NCBI GenBank assembly: GCA_018005585.1
Contig: JAGMZX010000004.1
Span: forward strand, 12,132 to 49,389
DNA: 37,258 nt
Direction of reading: 5' to 3'
DNA from: Candidatus Hydrogenedentota bacterium
Lineage (GTDB): Bacteria; Hydrogenedentota; Hydrogenedentia; Hydrogenedentales; JAGMZX01
The stretch's first letter is position 1. Each line of letters begins with the position of its first letter. Positions 17,468 through 24,746 of the stretch are shown here, piece after piece. The translations under genes were made by a program, and so were the position numbers. Below the pieces are notes generated by a model that was not told where the DNA came from, made no database searches, and was given only the letters and a program-made list of their open reading frames with translations.

Positions 17468-19039
17468 ATGATGCCGGGAAAACCGCCCGATTCCATGGAG
17501 CGCAAGCACAAGATACTTGTCGTGGACGACGAAGTCGTGATCCGCGAGTTGCTGGTCGATATCCTCAGCGACGAGGGGTTCGATGTGCAAGCCGCTTCGA
17601 ATGGGCGGGTCGCGCTCGAAAAACTGCGGACGACGGACGATTTCGTGGCGCTGTTCACGGACATCATGATGCCCGAGATGGATGGCATTTCGCTGATCCG
17701 CGAGGCGCGGAAGGCCGCGCCGTCGGTCGTCTGCATCGTGATGACCGGCTATGCCACCCTGGACACGGCGCGCGCCGCGGTAAAGGAGGGCGCCTACGAT
17801 TACGTTCTGAAGCCCTTCAATCTGAGCGAGATCAAGCTTGCCGTCAACAATGCGCTCGAGCGGCGGCGGCTTACCACCGAGAACGCGCGGCTCCTCGAGA
17901 TCACCGAATTGTTCCACATCAGCGAAACGATCGCGTCGATCCGGGACGAGCGGCGCCTGTTGGACTATCTGCTGCGCGCCGCGCTGGCCCGCGTGGGCGC
18001 CCGCCGCGGCTCGATCATGACCGTCTCGGAAGACGGCCGGACGCTGCGCGTGGCCTCCAGTATCGGATTGCCCTCGGACTGGCAGGATGCCACCGTCGAC
18101 ATGGCAAACAGCATTTCCGGGTGGGTCGCGGAGAATGTCCGGCCGCTTTTGGTCACGGACATCCAGGACAACCCGGATATCGTGCGGATGAGCAAGCAGT
18201 TGAAGGACCACTCCTTCATTTCAGTGCCGCTCGAACGTAAGTCGGCGCCCATCGGCGATCCCGGCGTGCGGGATGCGTCGCGCACGCAGGTGCTCGCCGT
18301 GCTCAACGTGACGGAGAAGGAACGGGGCGGCCAGTTCAGCGAGGGAGACCTCAAGACTCTGAGCATTGTCGCGAATCACGGGGCAGCGGCGCTCGAAAAC
18401 GTGCGGCTCCTGAAAGACATTGAAGACGCGCAGCGCGAAATCGTGTTCACGCTCGGCGAAATCGTGGAGACGCGCTCGCGCGAAACGGGCAATCACGTGA
18501 AGCGCGTCGCCGAGTACTCGAAGCTGCTCGCGCGCAAGTGCGGCCTCGGCATCGAGGAAGCCGAAATCATGCGGCTTGCTTCGCCGCTGCACGACGTGGG
18601 CAAGGTGGGGGTCCCCGACGCGATTCTGAACAAGCCGGGGAAACTCACCCCGGAGGAATTCGAGGTAATCAAGACCCACACGACCATCGGCTACGACATG
18701 CTCAAGGTGGCCAAGGGGCGCGTGCTGCAGTCGGCGGCGATTATCGCGCTGCATCATCACGAGCGTTTCGACGGAAACGGCTATCCCCACGGACGGCGCG
18801 GCAAGGATATTCACGTCTACGGCCGGGTCACGGGAATTGCGGACGTCTTCGACGCATTGGGCGTGGAACGGGTTTATAAACCGGCGTGGGAACTGGACCG
18901 TATTCTCGGCTACTTCCGCGAGGAGCGGGGCAAACAGTTCGACCCGGATATCACGGACGTGTTCTTCGGGAATCTCGACGAGATCTTGACCATTCGCGAC
19001 GCGTTTCCCGAATCCGAGGAGGCGGCGCGTTCCGCTTGA
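17468..19039 (+). CDS. Response regulator with GAF and HD-GYP domains (probable c-di-GMP phosphodiesterase)
   Basis: The 523-residue protein has a receiver domain (about residues 15-135, phospho-acceptor Asp65 in FTDIMMPEMDG, Lys in VLKPFN), a GAF domain (about 155-310) and an HD-GYP domain (about 320-500). The HD pair is His375-Asp376 in HDVGKVGVPD and the GYP motif is residues 438-440 in HHERFDGNGYP. HD-GYP proteins hydrolyse cyclic di-GMP (some cGAMP) and lower its level, often releasing cells from biofilm. The ATG at 17468 follows GGAGG very closely; ATG 17471 has better spacing and ATG 17495 is a third option. No cognate kinase is adjacent, and no GGDEF protein lies in the window. Position just before sugar genes may hint at surface control, but this is inference. 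Confidence 0.92.
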   Translation: MMPGKPPDSMERKHKILVVDDEVVIRELLVDILSDEGFDVQAASNGRVALEKLRTTDDFVALFTDIMMPEMDGISLIREARKAAPSVVCIVMTGYATLDTARAAVKEGAYDYVLKPFNLSEIKLAVNNALERRRLTTENARLLEITELFHISETIASIRDERRLLDYLLRAALARVGARRGSIMTVSEDGRTLRVASSIGLPSDWQDATVDMANSISGWVAENVRPLLVTDIQDNPDIVRMSKQLKDHSFISVPLERKSAPIGDPGVRDASRTQVLAVLNVTEKERGGQFSEGDLKTLSIVANHGAAALENVRLLKDIEDAQREIVFTLGEIVETRSRETGNHVKRVAEYSKLLARKCGLGIEEAEIMRLASPLHDVGKVGVPDAILNKPGKLTPEEFEVIKTHTTIGYDMLKVAKGRVLQSAAIIALHHHERFDGNGYPHGRRGKDIHVYGRVTGIADVFDALGVERVYKPAWELDRILGYFREERGKQFDPDITDVFFGNLDEILTIRDAFPESEEAARSA

Positions 19040-19084
19040 CTGCCGCTTTTCGCGCTTGCCGGAGCGTGCTTCCTGGGGCGCCCG

Positions 19085-19093
19085 TGGTATACT
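19085..19093 (+). promoter_or_regulatory. Extended -10 promoter before the cytidylyltransferase
   Basis: TGGTATACT (19085-19093) is an extended -10 element 54 nt before the ATG at 19148. No good -35 hexamer stands at 16-18 nt. The same TATACT box occurs before yicC, the giant gene and aspS. Confidence 0.35.
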
Positions 19094-19147
19094 GCCGCGC
19101 AATCCGGGACTTTGTAATGCGCCCGTTCGTCGGGCGAGGGATATTGC

Positions 19148-19936
19148 ATGAAAGTGGTAATCATGTGCGGCGGCGTTGGGTCTCGCATGAAGGAGGAGAC
19201 GGAGTTCCGGCCCAAGCCAATGGTCAAGATCGGAGAACAACCGATTCTCTGGCACATCATGAAGCACTATGCCCATTATGGCTTCAAGGAATTTGTGCTG
19301 GCGCTGGGCTACAAGGGCGAAATGATCCGCGACTATTTCGTCCACTATCAATTGCACACCCATGATTTCACGATCGACTTGGCCAACGGCAGCAAGATCG
19401 ATGTGCACGGCCACCGCGGCAAGCTGGACGATTGGAAGGTCACGCTCGTGGATACGGGACTGAACGCGTTGAAAGGGGCGCGTCTGAAACGCATCGAGCC
19501 GTACATCCCGCCGGAAGACGATCTTTTCATGATGACCTACGGCGACGGCGTGTGTGACCTTGACTTACGGGACCATATAGCGTTCCACCGGGAACACGGG
19601 AAGATGGTTACTGTCACCGGCGTCATCCCCAGTATGCGCTTCGGCGAAATCCGTTCGCGGGCCGACGGCTCGGTAGTCTTCCGCGAGAAAGAACGGGGCC
19701 AGGCCGCCATGGTCAACGGCGGGTACTACGTAGTCCATCGCGGGATATTTGCGCATTTGGAAGACCGCGACGACCAGGACTTCGAATACGGCCCGCTTGA
19801 GAGTCTGTCCGACAGGGACGAGGTGCGCATGCGCCGCCACGAGGGGTTCTGGCACTGCATGGATCATCTGCGCGACATGGAAGTGCTCAACAAGATGTGG
19901 AATGACGGCCAAGCGCCGTGGAAAGTCTGGGACTGA
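19148..19936 (+). CDS. rfbF: Glucose-1-phosphate cytidylyltransferase
   Basis: The enzyme makes CDP-glucose from CTP and glucose-1-phosphate, the first step of CDP-deoxysugar synthesis. The 262-residue length fits RfbF. The N-terminal nucleotidyltransferase motif is MCGGVGSRMKEETEFRPKPM (residues 5-24), followed by GEQPILWHIMKHYAHYG, GYKGEMI, MTYGDGVCD and NGGYYV. GAGGG lies about 8 nt before the ATG. The next gene begins 26 nt downstream, so the three sugar genes look like one operon. A CDP-glucose 4,6-dehydratase (rfbG), which normally acts next, is not in the window. Other NTP-sugar transferases are less likely because of the EETEFRPKPMVKIG segment. Confidence 0.92.
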   Translation: MKVVIMCGGVGSRMKEETEFRPKPMVKIGEQPILWHIMKHYAHYGFKEFVLALGYKGEMIRDYFVHYQLHTHDFTIDLANGSKIDVHGHRGKLDDWKVTLVDTGLNALKGARLKRIEPYIPPEDDLFMMTYGDGVCDLDLRDHIAFHREHGKMVTVTGVIPSMRFGEIRSRADGSVVFREKERGQAAMVNGGYYVVHRGIFAHLEDRDDQDFEYGPLESLSDRDEVRMRRHEGFWHCMDHLRDMEVLNKMWNDGQAPWKVWD

Positions 19937-19962
19937 TCCCGGCAAGGAAGAGGACCTGCTCC

Positions 19963-20991
19963 GTGAAAGTGCTGTTGACGGGGAGCGAGGGGTATATCGG
20001 CGCCGTGCTGCGCGACCATCTGCTCAGCCACGGGCACGAGGTCACCGGGCTCGACACGGGCTTTTTCCTGGATTGCGATTTCGGGGCGCCGCCTGCGCCG
20101 GTTCCGCTGATTCGGCGCGACCTGCGCGAAGTGCGGCGCGAGGACGTCGCGGGTCACGACGCGGTTGTGCATCTTGCGGCCTTGTCCAACGATCCTCTGG
20201 GCAATCTCAAGCCGGGCCTGACCGAGGCCGTCAATACCCAGGCGTCAATCGGGCTGGCCCAATTGGCGAAGGAGGCCGGTGTCGCCCGATTCCTGTTTGC
20301 GTCCTCGTGCAGTCTTTACGGCCAAGGCAGTTCGCTCGGGCTTACGGAAGAAGCGCCCGCGAACCCGCAGACGCCCTATGCCCGGTCGAAGATCGATTTT
20401 GAGCGCGCGCTGAGCGCAATGGCCAGCGACAGCTTCTCGCCCGTGTTTTTGCGGAATGCCACCGCTTATGGCGTCTCGCCGCGCCTGCGTTTCGACATCG
20501 TCGTCAATAACCTGTGCGGGTGGGCGTGGACCGCGGGCAAGATCGTGATGACTAGCGACGGCACGCCTTGGCGGCCGCTGGTCCATGTGAAGGACATCTC
20601 CCGCGCGTTCGCGTGCGCGCTTGAGGCGCCGCGCGAGGCCATACACAACCAGGCCTTCAACGTGGGGTCCTCTTCGAACAACCTCCAGATTCGCGATATC
20701 GCCTACAAGGTGCAGCGGCAAATGCCCGGCTGCGAGGTGACTTTCGGCAATAGCGACGGGGACACGCGTACGTATAACGTCGACTTCACGAAGATCGAGA
20801 CCAGGCTGCCGGGTTTCGGCCGGGCGCGCTATTCCGTCGATGACGCGATCACGGAATTTCTCGACGCGTTCCGTCGCCTCGCTCTGAAGGACGAACAGTT
20901 CCAGGGCCGCCTCTACACGCGCTTGCGCCAGATCAGATACCTTCAGGAAACAGGAAGGCTGGACGAAGACCTGCGGTGGAGAGAACGGTGA
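19963..20991 (+). CDS. NAD-dependent epimerase/dehydratase (SDR family)
   Basis: A 342-residue extended short-chain dehydrogenase acting on a nucleotide sugar. The Rossmann motif is LLTGSEGYIG (residues 4-13). The catalytic set is the Ser in FASSCSLYG and Tyr-x3-Lys in PYARSKIDFE. Later motifs are LRNATAYGVSPRLR and RPLVHVKDISRAF. The GTG at 19963 was chosen over an earlier GTG at 19918 because GGAAGAGGA stands at proper distance and the Rossmann fold starts at once. It is not the RfbG type, whose N-terminus differs. It overlaps the methyltransferase by 4 bp (GTGA). It probably epimerises or reduces the sugar made by the preceding enzyme; the exact substrate is unknown. Confidence 0.88.
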   Translation: MKVLLTGSEGYIGAVLRDHLLSHGHEVTGLDTGFFLDCDFGAPPAPVPLIRRDLREVRREDVAGHDAVVHLAALSNDPLGNLKPGLTEAVNTQASIGLAQLAKEAGVARFLFASSCSLYGQGSSLGLTEEAPANPQTPYARSKIDFERALSAMASDSFSPVFLRNATAYGVSPRLRFDIVVNNLCGWAWTAGKIVMTSDGTPWRPLVHVKDISRAFACALEAPREAIHNQAFNVGSSSNNLQIRDIAYKVQRQMPGCEVTFGNSDGDTRTYNVDFTKIETRLPGFGRARYSVDDAITEFLDAFRRLALKDEQFQGRLYTRLRQIRYLQETGRLDEDLRWRER

Positions 20992-22217
20992 AGCGCGACT
21001 GCATTTTCTGCGGTTCGCCGCGGCAGCGGCTGGTGGCGGCGCTGGGCGATCAGCCGTTGGCGAACGCGTATCTGCGCGCGGACCAGCTCGACAAGCCCGA
21101 GCCGCGCTATCCGCTTTATTTGTTCGTATGCGAGGACTGTCTCCTCGCCCATATCGGCGTGGTCGCGACGGGCGAAGATATTTTCACGGAATACGCGTAT
21201 TTTTCTTCATACTCGACGACGTGGCTGGCGCACGCGCGCGATTACGTGGAAATGATTACGAAACGGCTCGGTCTCGGCGCGGACAGCTTCGTGGTCGAGA
21301 TCGCTTCGAATGACGGGTACCTCCTGCACAACTTCGCGGAACGGGGCATTCCCTGCCTGGGCATCGAGCCCGCGCGCAACATCGCGGAGGCGGCGCGAGC
21401 CAAGGGCGTCGAGACGCTGGTCGCGTTCTGGGGCGCGCGCCTGGCCGATACGCTGCGCGGGCAGCGGCCCGCCGCGGACCTCATCATCGGCAATAACGTG
21501 CTGGCGCACACGCCCGACCCGGGCGACCTCGTGGAAGGGATTCGGCGCTTCTTGAAACCGGGCGGCACGGCGACCATGGAGTTCCCGCATCTGCGCCGGC
21601 TCGTGTCGGAGAACCAGTTCGACACCATCTACCACGAGCATTTCAGCTACTTCTCGTTCCATGTCGTGCGCAAGATATTCGCGGCTCACGGCCTGACCCT
21701 GTTCGACACCGAGGAATTGCCGACCCACGGCGGGTCCCTGCGCATCTATGCGAAACACGAGGACGACCCGCGCCCCATCTCCCAGCGGGTCCGCCATCTA
21801 CTCGCGGAAGAAGAAGCTGCGGGCATGACGAGGCTCGATTATTACGCCGATTTCGGGGCGAAGATCGAGCGGGTCAAGCAGCAGGTGCTCGAATTCTTCG
21901 CCAGCGCCGGGCATGACGGCAAGAGCGTCGCCGGGTATGGCGCGCCCGCCAAGGGAAACACGCTACTCAACTATTGCGGCGTCACGCCCCGCGATATCCG
22001 CTACACCGTGGACCGCAACCCGCACAAGCAGGGGATGTACCTGCCGGGAACGCACATCCCGATCCGCGCGCCCGAATTCGTGGCCGAAGACCGGCCCGAT
22101 TACCTCTTCATCCTGCCCTGGAACCTCAAGGACGAGATCATGGACCAGATGGCGCATATCCGGGGCTGGGGCGGGCGTTTCGTCGTTCCGATCCCGGAAC
22201 TGCGCGTGGTGTCATAG
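20988..22217 (+). CDS. Sugar C-methyltransferase (TylCIII/NovU type)
   Basis: This 409-residue S-adenosylmethionine-dependent enzyme has the three-part structure of NDP-hexose C-methyltransferases. First is an N-terminal zinc module (CIFCG near residue 5 and CEDC near residue 47). Next is a Rossmann methyltransferase core (VVEIASNDGYLLHNF, about 103-117; YHEHFSYFSF). Last is a C-terminal domain with GYGAPAKGNTLLNYCG. Members add a methyl branch to a keto-deoxysugar. The GTG at 20988 overlaps the upstream stop as GTGA and has GGAGAG 5 nt before it; an alternative GTG at 20976 adds four residues. The presence of this gene argues that the operon makes a branched deoxysugar. A small hairpin (TAGCG-GGGA-CGCTA, 22215-22228) lies at its end, without a T-tract. 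Confidence 0.9.
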   Translation: MKRDCIFCGSPRQRLVAALGDQPLANAYLRADQLDKPEPRYPLYLFVCEDCLLAHIGVVATGEDIFTEYAYFSSYSTTWLAHARDYVEMITKRLGLGADSFVVEIASNDGYLLHNFAERGIPCLGIEPARNIAEAARAKGVETLVAFWGARLADTLRGQRPAADLIIGNNVLAHTPDPGDLVEGIRRFLKPGGTATMEFPHLRRLVSENQFDTIYHEHFSYFSFHVVRKIFAAHGLTLFDTEELPTHGGSLRIYAKHEDDPRPISQRVRHLLAEEEAAGMTRLDYYADFGAKIERVKQQVLEFFASAGHDGKSVAGYGAPAKGNTLLNYCGVTPRDIRYTVDRNPHKQGMYLPGTHIPIRAPEFVAEDRPDYLFILPWNLKDEIMDQMAHIRGWGGRFVVPIPELRVVS

Positions 22218-22238
22218 CGGGGACGCTACGCGGCACCG

Positions 22239-24587
22239 TCATTCCTCGTATGGCGCGCTGGCCATTTCCTCCGTGATCAGTCCGTAGAACCGCCCGCGCC
22301 AATAGGCGTCGATGAATGCCGCGCCGCCGATCTCGCGGCGCGTGTTCTTGATGAATTGCAGCACGAGATGGGCCGGTTCCCAGCTTTTCGCGCCGTCTTT
22401 CGACACGTAGAGGCCCGCCGGGGTGCCCGCGAACAGCCAGGGGCTGTGGCGCGGGGCAAAAACGGTCTTCGCCCAAGGTATATCGAGACCCACGCCTAGC
22501 TTGTCCCACGTCTGGCCCGCGTTCGCCGACTTGAGCACGCCGCCTTGCGTACCCGCATAGACAAGGTTCGGGTTGTGCGGGTCGGCGACGGGCGCACTGA
22601 TATCGCCGCCGAGCAGCGACGCCAGCACGACGAGCAGACCGCTGGTATGGAACTTCTCGTAAAGCGACGCGATGTCGTTGGTCCACGTGAGACCGGCGTC
22701 GCGCGTCTCCTGGAGCAGCGATTTCGTGCCCATGCCGCCGAAATCGCTCTTCATGCCGGTGAAGGCGTGGTCCGGGTCCGCCGGGTCGAGCGCGAACCAG
22801 GGATAAGCACCGGCGTATTCGCCCGCGAACTGGCGCAGACCTATGACGCCGCCGCGCTGCCACGCGGTCTCGTCGAGGCGGCGCGAGAAACAAATGTCGT
22901 TCAGCAGCGCATAGACACGGCCCTGTTTCTCCGCTGTTGCGGCGGCAACGTAGTACTGGGCGTCTCCGGTCTGGGGCAACCCTTGGGTGAGCGATTCCCA
23001 ACTTTGGCCGAGGAATTCCTCGCCAAAGTCCGGGCTGCGGTACGCGCCGCGCGTCGTGGTCGCATAGAGGACGAACGGGGCATTGGGATCGATATGGATA
23101 TCGACGGGCCGACCGCCGTCCTGCGGCGCCGGCATGCGTTCCCAGGTATAACCGCCGGTCATGCTGCGGTAGAAGCCGTCTTCGCAGGCAACGTAGACCA
23201 TGCGCGCCTTCGGCCCCGCGGCAACGGCACGCGCGCGCGACGGGAGCCTGTCGTCGATAGGCCGCCAGCCCGCGGCCGTAGCCGCGCCGTCGCGCGACTG
23301 GTAGACGCTGCCATCCTCGTCGACCGCGTACAGGACCATCGGATCTTCCTCGGGCACATCGAGGTCGGTCACGGTGCGCGAGAGCCAGCCATCGCCGCGC
23401 AGGAGATTGTTTTTCCAGATGTACTCATTGTCCCACGCGGCGGCATAGACCGGGAACGGCGGGCCATGCTTCTTCGTCAGGCTGTTCATACGCGGCTGCA
23501 GCGTAGTGTCCGTGGGCCACGTTTGCAGCGCGCGCAGCGCCTGTTCGAGCGGCTTTTCCATGTCCGGCGCGTCGGGCGTCAAACCGGCGTAGATGTAGGT
23601 GAAGAGGCTCTGACCGTCGTCCCGGTGCTGCTGCCACAGCGCATCGAGCACGACATGGTAACCCGCGCGCAGTTCCGGGTCGTCTTCGATATTCAAGAGG
23701 TTCTCGAGATGGCAGAAAACATGCTCCGCGTCGTCGAAATCCTTCTCCACCGCGAACTGCCGCAGCCCGCGCACACCATATTCTGTGGTCAACTGGTCAT
23801 AGGCGGCCTGGAACTTCGCGTCGCCGGTGACGACATGGGCGTATTTCGCCGCCGCGATGGCCATCATCACGCGCGTGTCCAGCGTGCGCCCGTCCGTGAA
23901 CCCGAGGATCGGCGTGGGCAGCCGGGACCGGTCCAGCTTGTAGATCATGAGGTCGTTGTCGACCCAATAGCTCACCAGCGCGTCAATGGCGTCACGGGCG
24001 CGGCCCTTCTGCGCGCCTTCCGCGGCAAGACGCCAATACTGCATGAGCCCGTGGCTGGAATCGCTGTAGTTGTGGTGGCTCGGGTCGCCGCGCCAGCGCA
24101 GGTCCGCGTACTCGCCCACGCCCTGATGCCATTCATTGCGCGTCGGGTCGTTCCACCGCTCCTCATACGATTCGCCGTGGCCGATCGCGTAGCCGCGCGC
24201 CTGAAGTCCGCGCACGCCCGTCACCAACTGGCAGCGATACACCGCCTCGAACAGCTCGTCCGCCCGCGCCTTCGCCGCCGCGACCTCGTCCGCTGGCGCG
24301 CCACTCTTCTTCAGGAACGCGTAGCGGTACGAGGCGCCCGCGAGATAATTCGCGGTCCAGCACACCGAATGGGCGATGTTGCCGATGCCGAGCGTCGTGT
24401 TGTCCACGGGCCCGCCATCGAGCGGCACTTCCACCTGCGACGGGTACAGCCCGAGAATGTTGTGCCGCTCAGCGCAATTCCGTTCCAGCGCCGCTTCCTT
24501 CACGACAAGCGGTTGTTTCCACGAATCGTCCGCGGCAAACGCCGCAATACCACTGTACATGGCCACAAGGATGATGCATCTCCGCAT
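22239..24587 (-). CDS. Exported protein: helical N-domain plus BNR/Asp-box propeller
   Basis: The ATG at 24587 starts MRRCIILVAMYSGIAAFA, a signal peptide, with AAAGGGG upstream; a longer start would add 17 hydrophilic residues. The mature protein is about 765 residues. The N-terminal half (about 20-390) is helix-rich with many Trp/His/Tyr (GHGESYEERWND, HHNYSDSSHGLMQYW), like an alpha-toroid, but no catalytic family is recognised. The second half has five Asp-box-like turns (SRDGAATAAGW, SMTGGYTW, TRDAGLTW, SANAGQTW, SKDGAKSW), the pattern of sialidase-like or sortilin-like propellers. The sialidase Arg triad is not evident, so the propeller may bind rather than cut. It probably acts in the periplasm or outside the cell. 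It converges with the methyltransferase. Confidence 0.82.
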   Translation of the reverse strand: MRRCIILVAMYSGIAAFAADDSWKQPLVVKEAALERNCAERHNILGLYPSQVEVPLDGGPVDNTTLGIGNIAHSVCWTANYLAGASYRYAFLKKSGAPADEVAAAKARADELFEAVYRCQLVTGVRGLQARGYAIGHGESYEERWNDPTRNEWHQGVGEYADLRWRGDPSHHNYSDSSHGLMQYWRLAAEGAQKGRARDAIDALVSYWVDNDLMIYKLDRSRLPTPILGFTDGRTLDTRVMMAIAAAKYAHVVTGDAKFQAAYDQLTTEYGVRGLRQFAVEKDFDDAEHVFCHLENLLNIEDDPELRAGYHVVLDALWQQHRDDGQSLFTYIYAGLTPDAPDMEKPLEQALRALQTWPTDTTLQPRMNSLTKKHGPPFPVYAAAWDNEYIWKNNLLRGDGWLSRTVTDLDVPEEDPMVLYAVDEDGSVYQSRDGAATAAGWRPIDDRLPSRARAVAAGPKARMVYVACEDGFYRSMTGGYTWERMPAPQDGGRPVDIHIDPNAPFVLYATTTRGAYRSPDFGEEFLGQSWESLTQGLPQTGDAQYYVAAATAEKQGRVYALLNDICFSRRLDETAWQRGGVIGLRQFAGEYAGAYPWFALDPADPDHAFTGMKSDFGGMGTKSLLQETRDAGLTWTNDIASLYEKFHTSGLLVVLASLLGGDISAPVADPHNPNLVYAGTQGGVLKSANAGQTWDKLGVGLDIPWAKTVFAPRHSPWLFAGTPAGLYVSKDGAKSWEPAHLVLQFIKNTRREIGGAAFIDAYWRGRFYGLITEEMASAPYEE

Positions 24588-24615
24588 GGTCAGCCCCTTT
24601 CCAGTTTGAACAACC

Positions 24616-24646
24616 ATGATAAGGCACGGACACGACAAAAGTCGTG
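24616..24646 (-). promoter_or_regulatory. Hairpin and -10-like box before the propeller protein
   Basis: A perfect inverted repeat CACGAC-AAAA-GTCGTG (24631-24646) lies just upstream of TATCAT (reverse strand, 24621-24616), 28 nt from the ATG. It could be an operator over the -35 region or the end of the upstream transcript. No T-tract follows on either strand, so a terminator is less likely. Confidence 0.3.
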
Positions 24647-24746
24647 CGGGCCGAGTCGCGGCAATGGCGCGTGAGATCTGGGGCCCGGCACCGGTCCCTG
24701 GCGCAGGGTCGATGGGCGCGGAGGGTCGGCCCGCCTCGCGCAGGAT

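Noticed and set aside
22215-22228. TAGCG-GGGA-CGCTA hairpin as a bidirectional terminator
   Set aside because: The stem is only 5 bp and lacks a T-tract on both sides.
22545-24674. A 709-codon open frame opposite the propeller protein
   Set aside because: It has no recognisable motif and Arg/Val-rich composition, and it covers a gene with clear Asp-box turns on the other strand.
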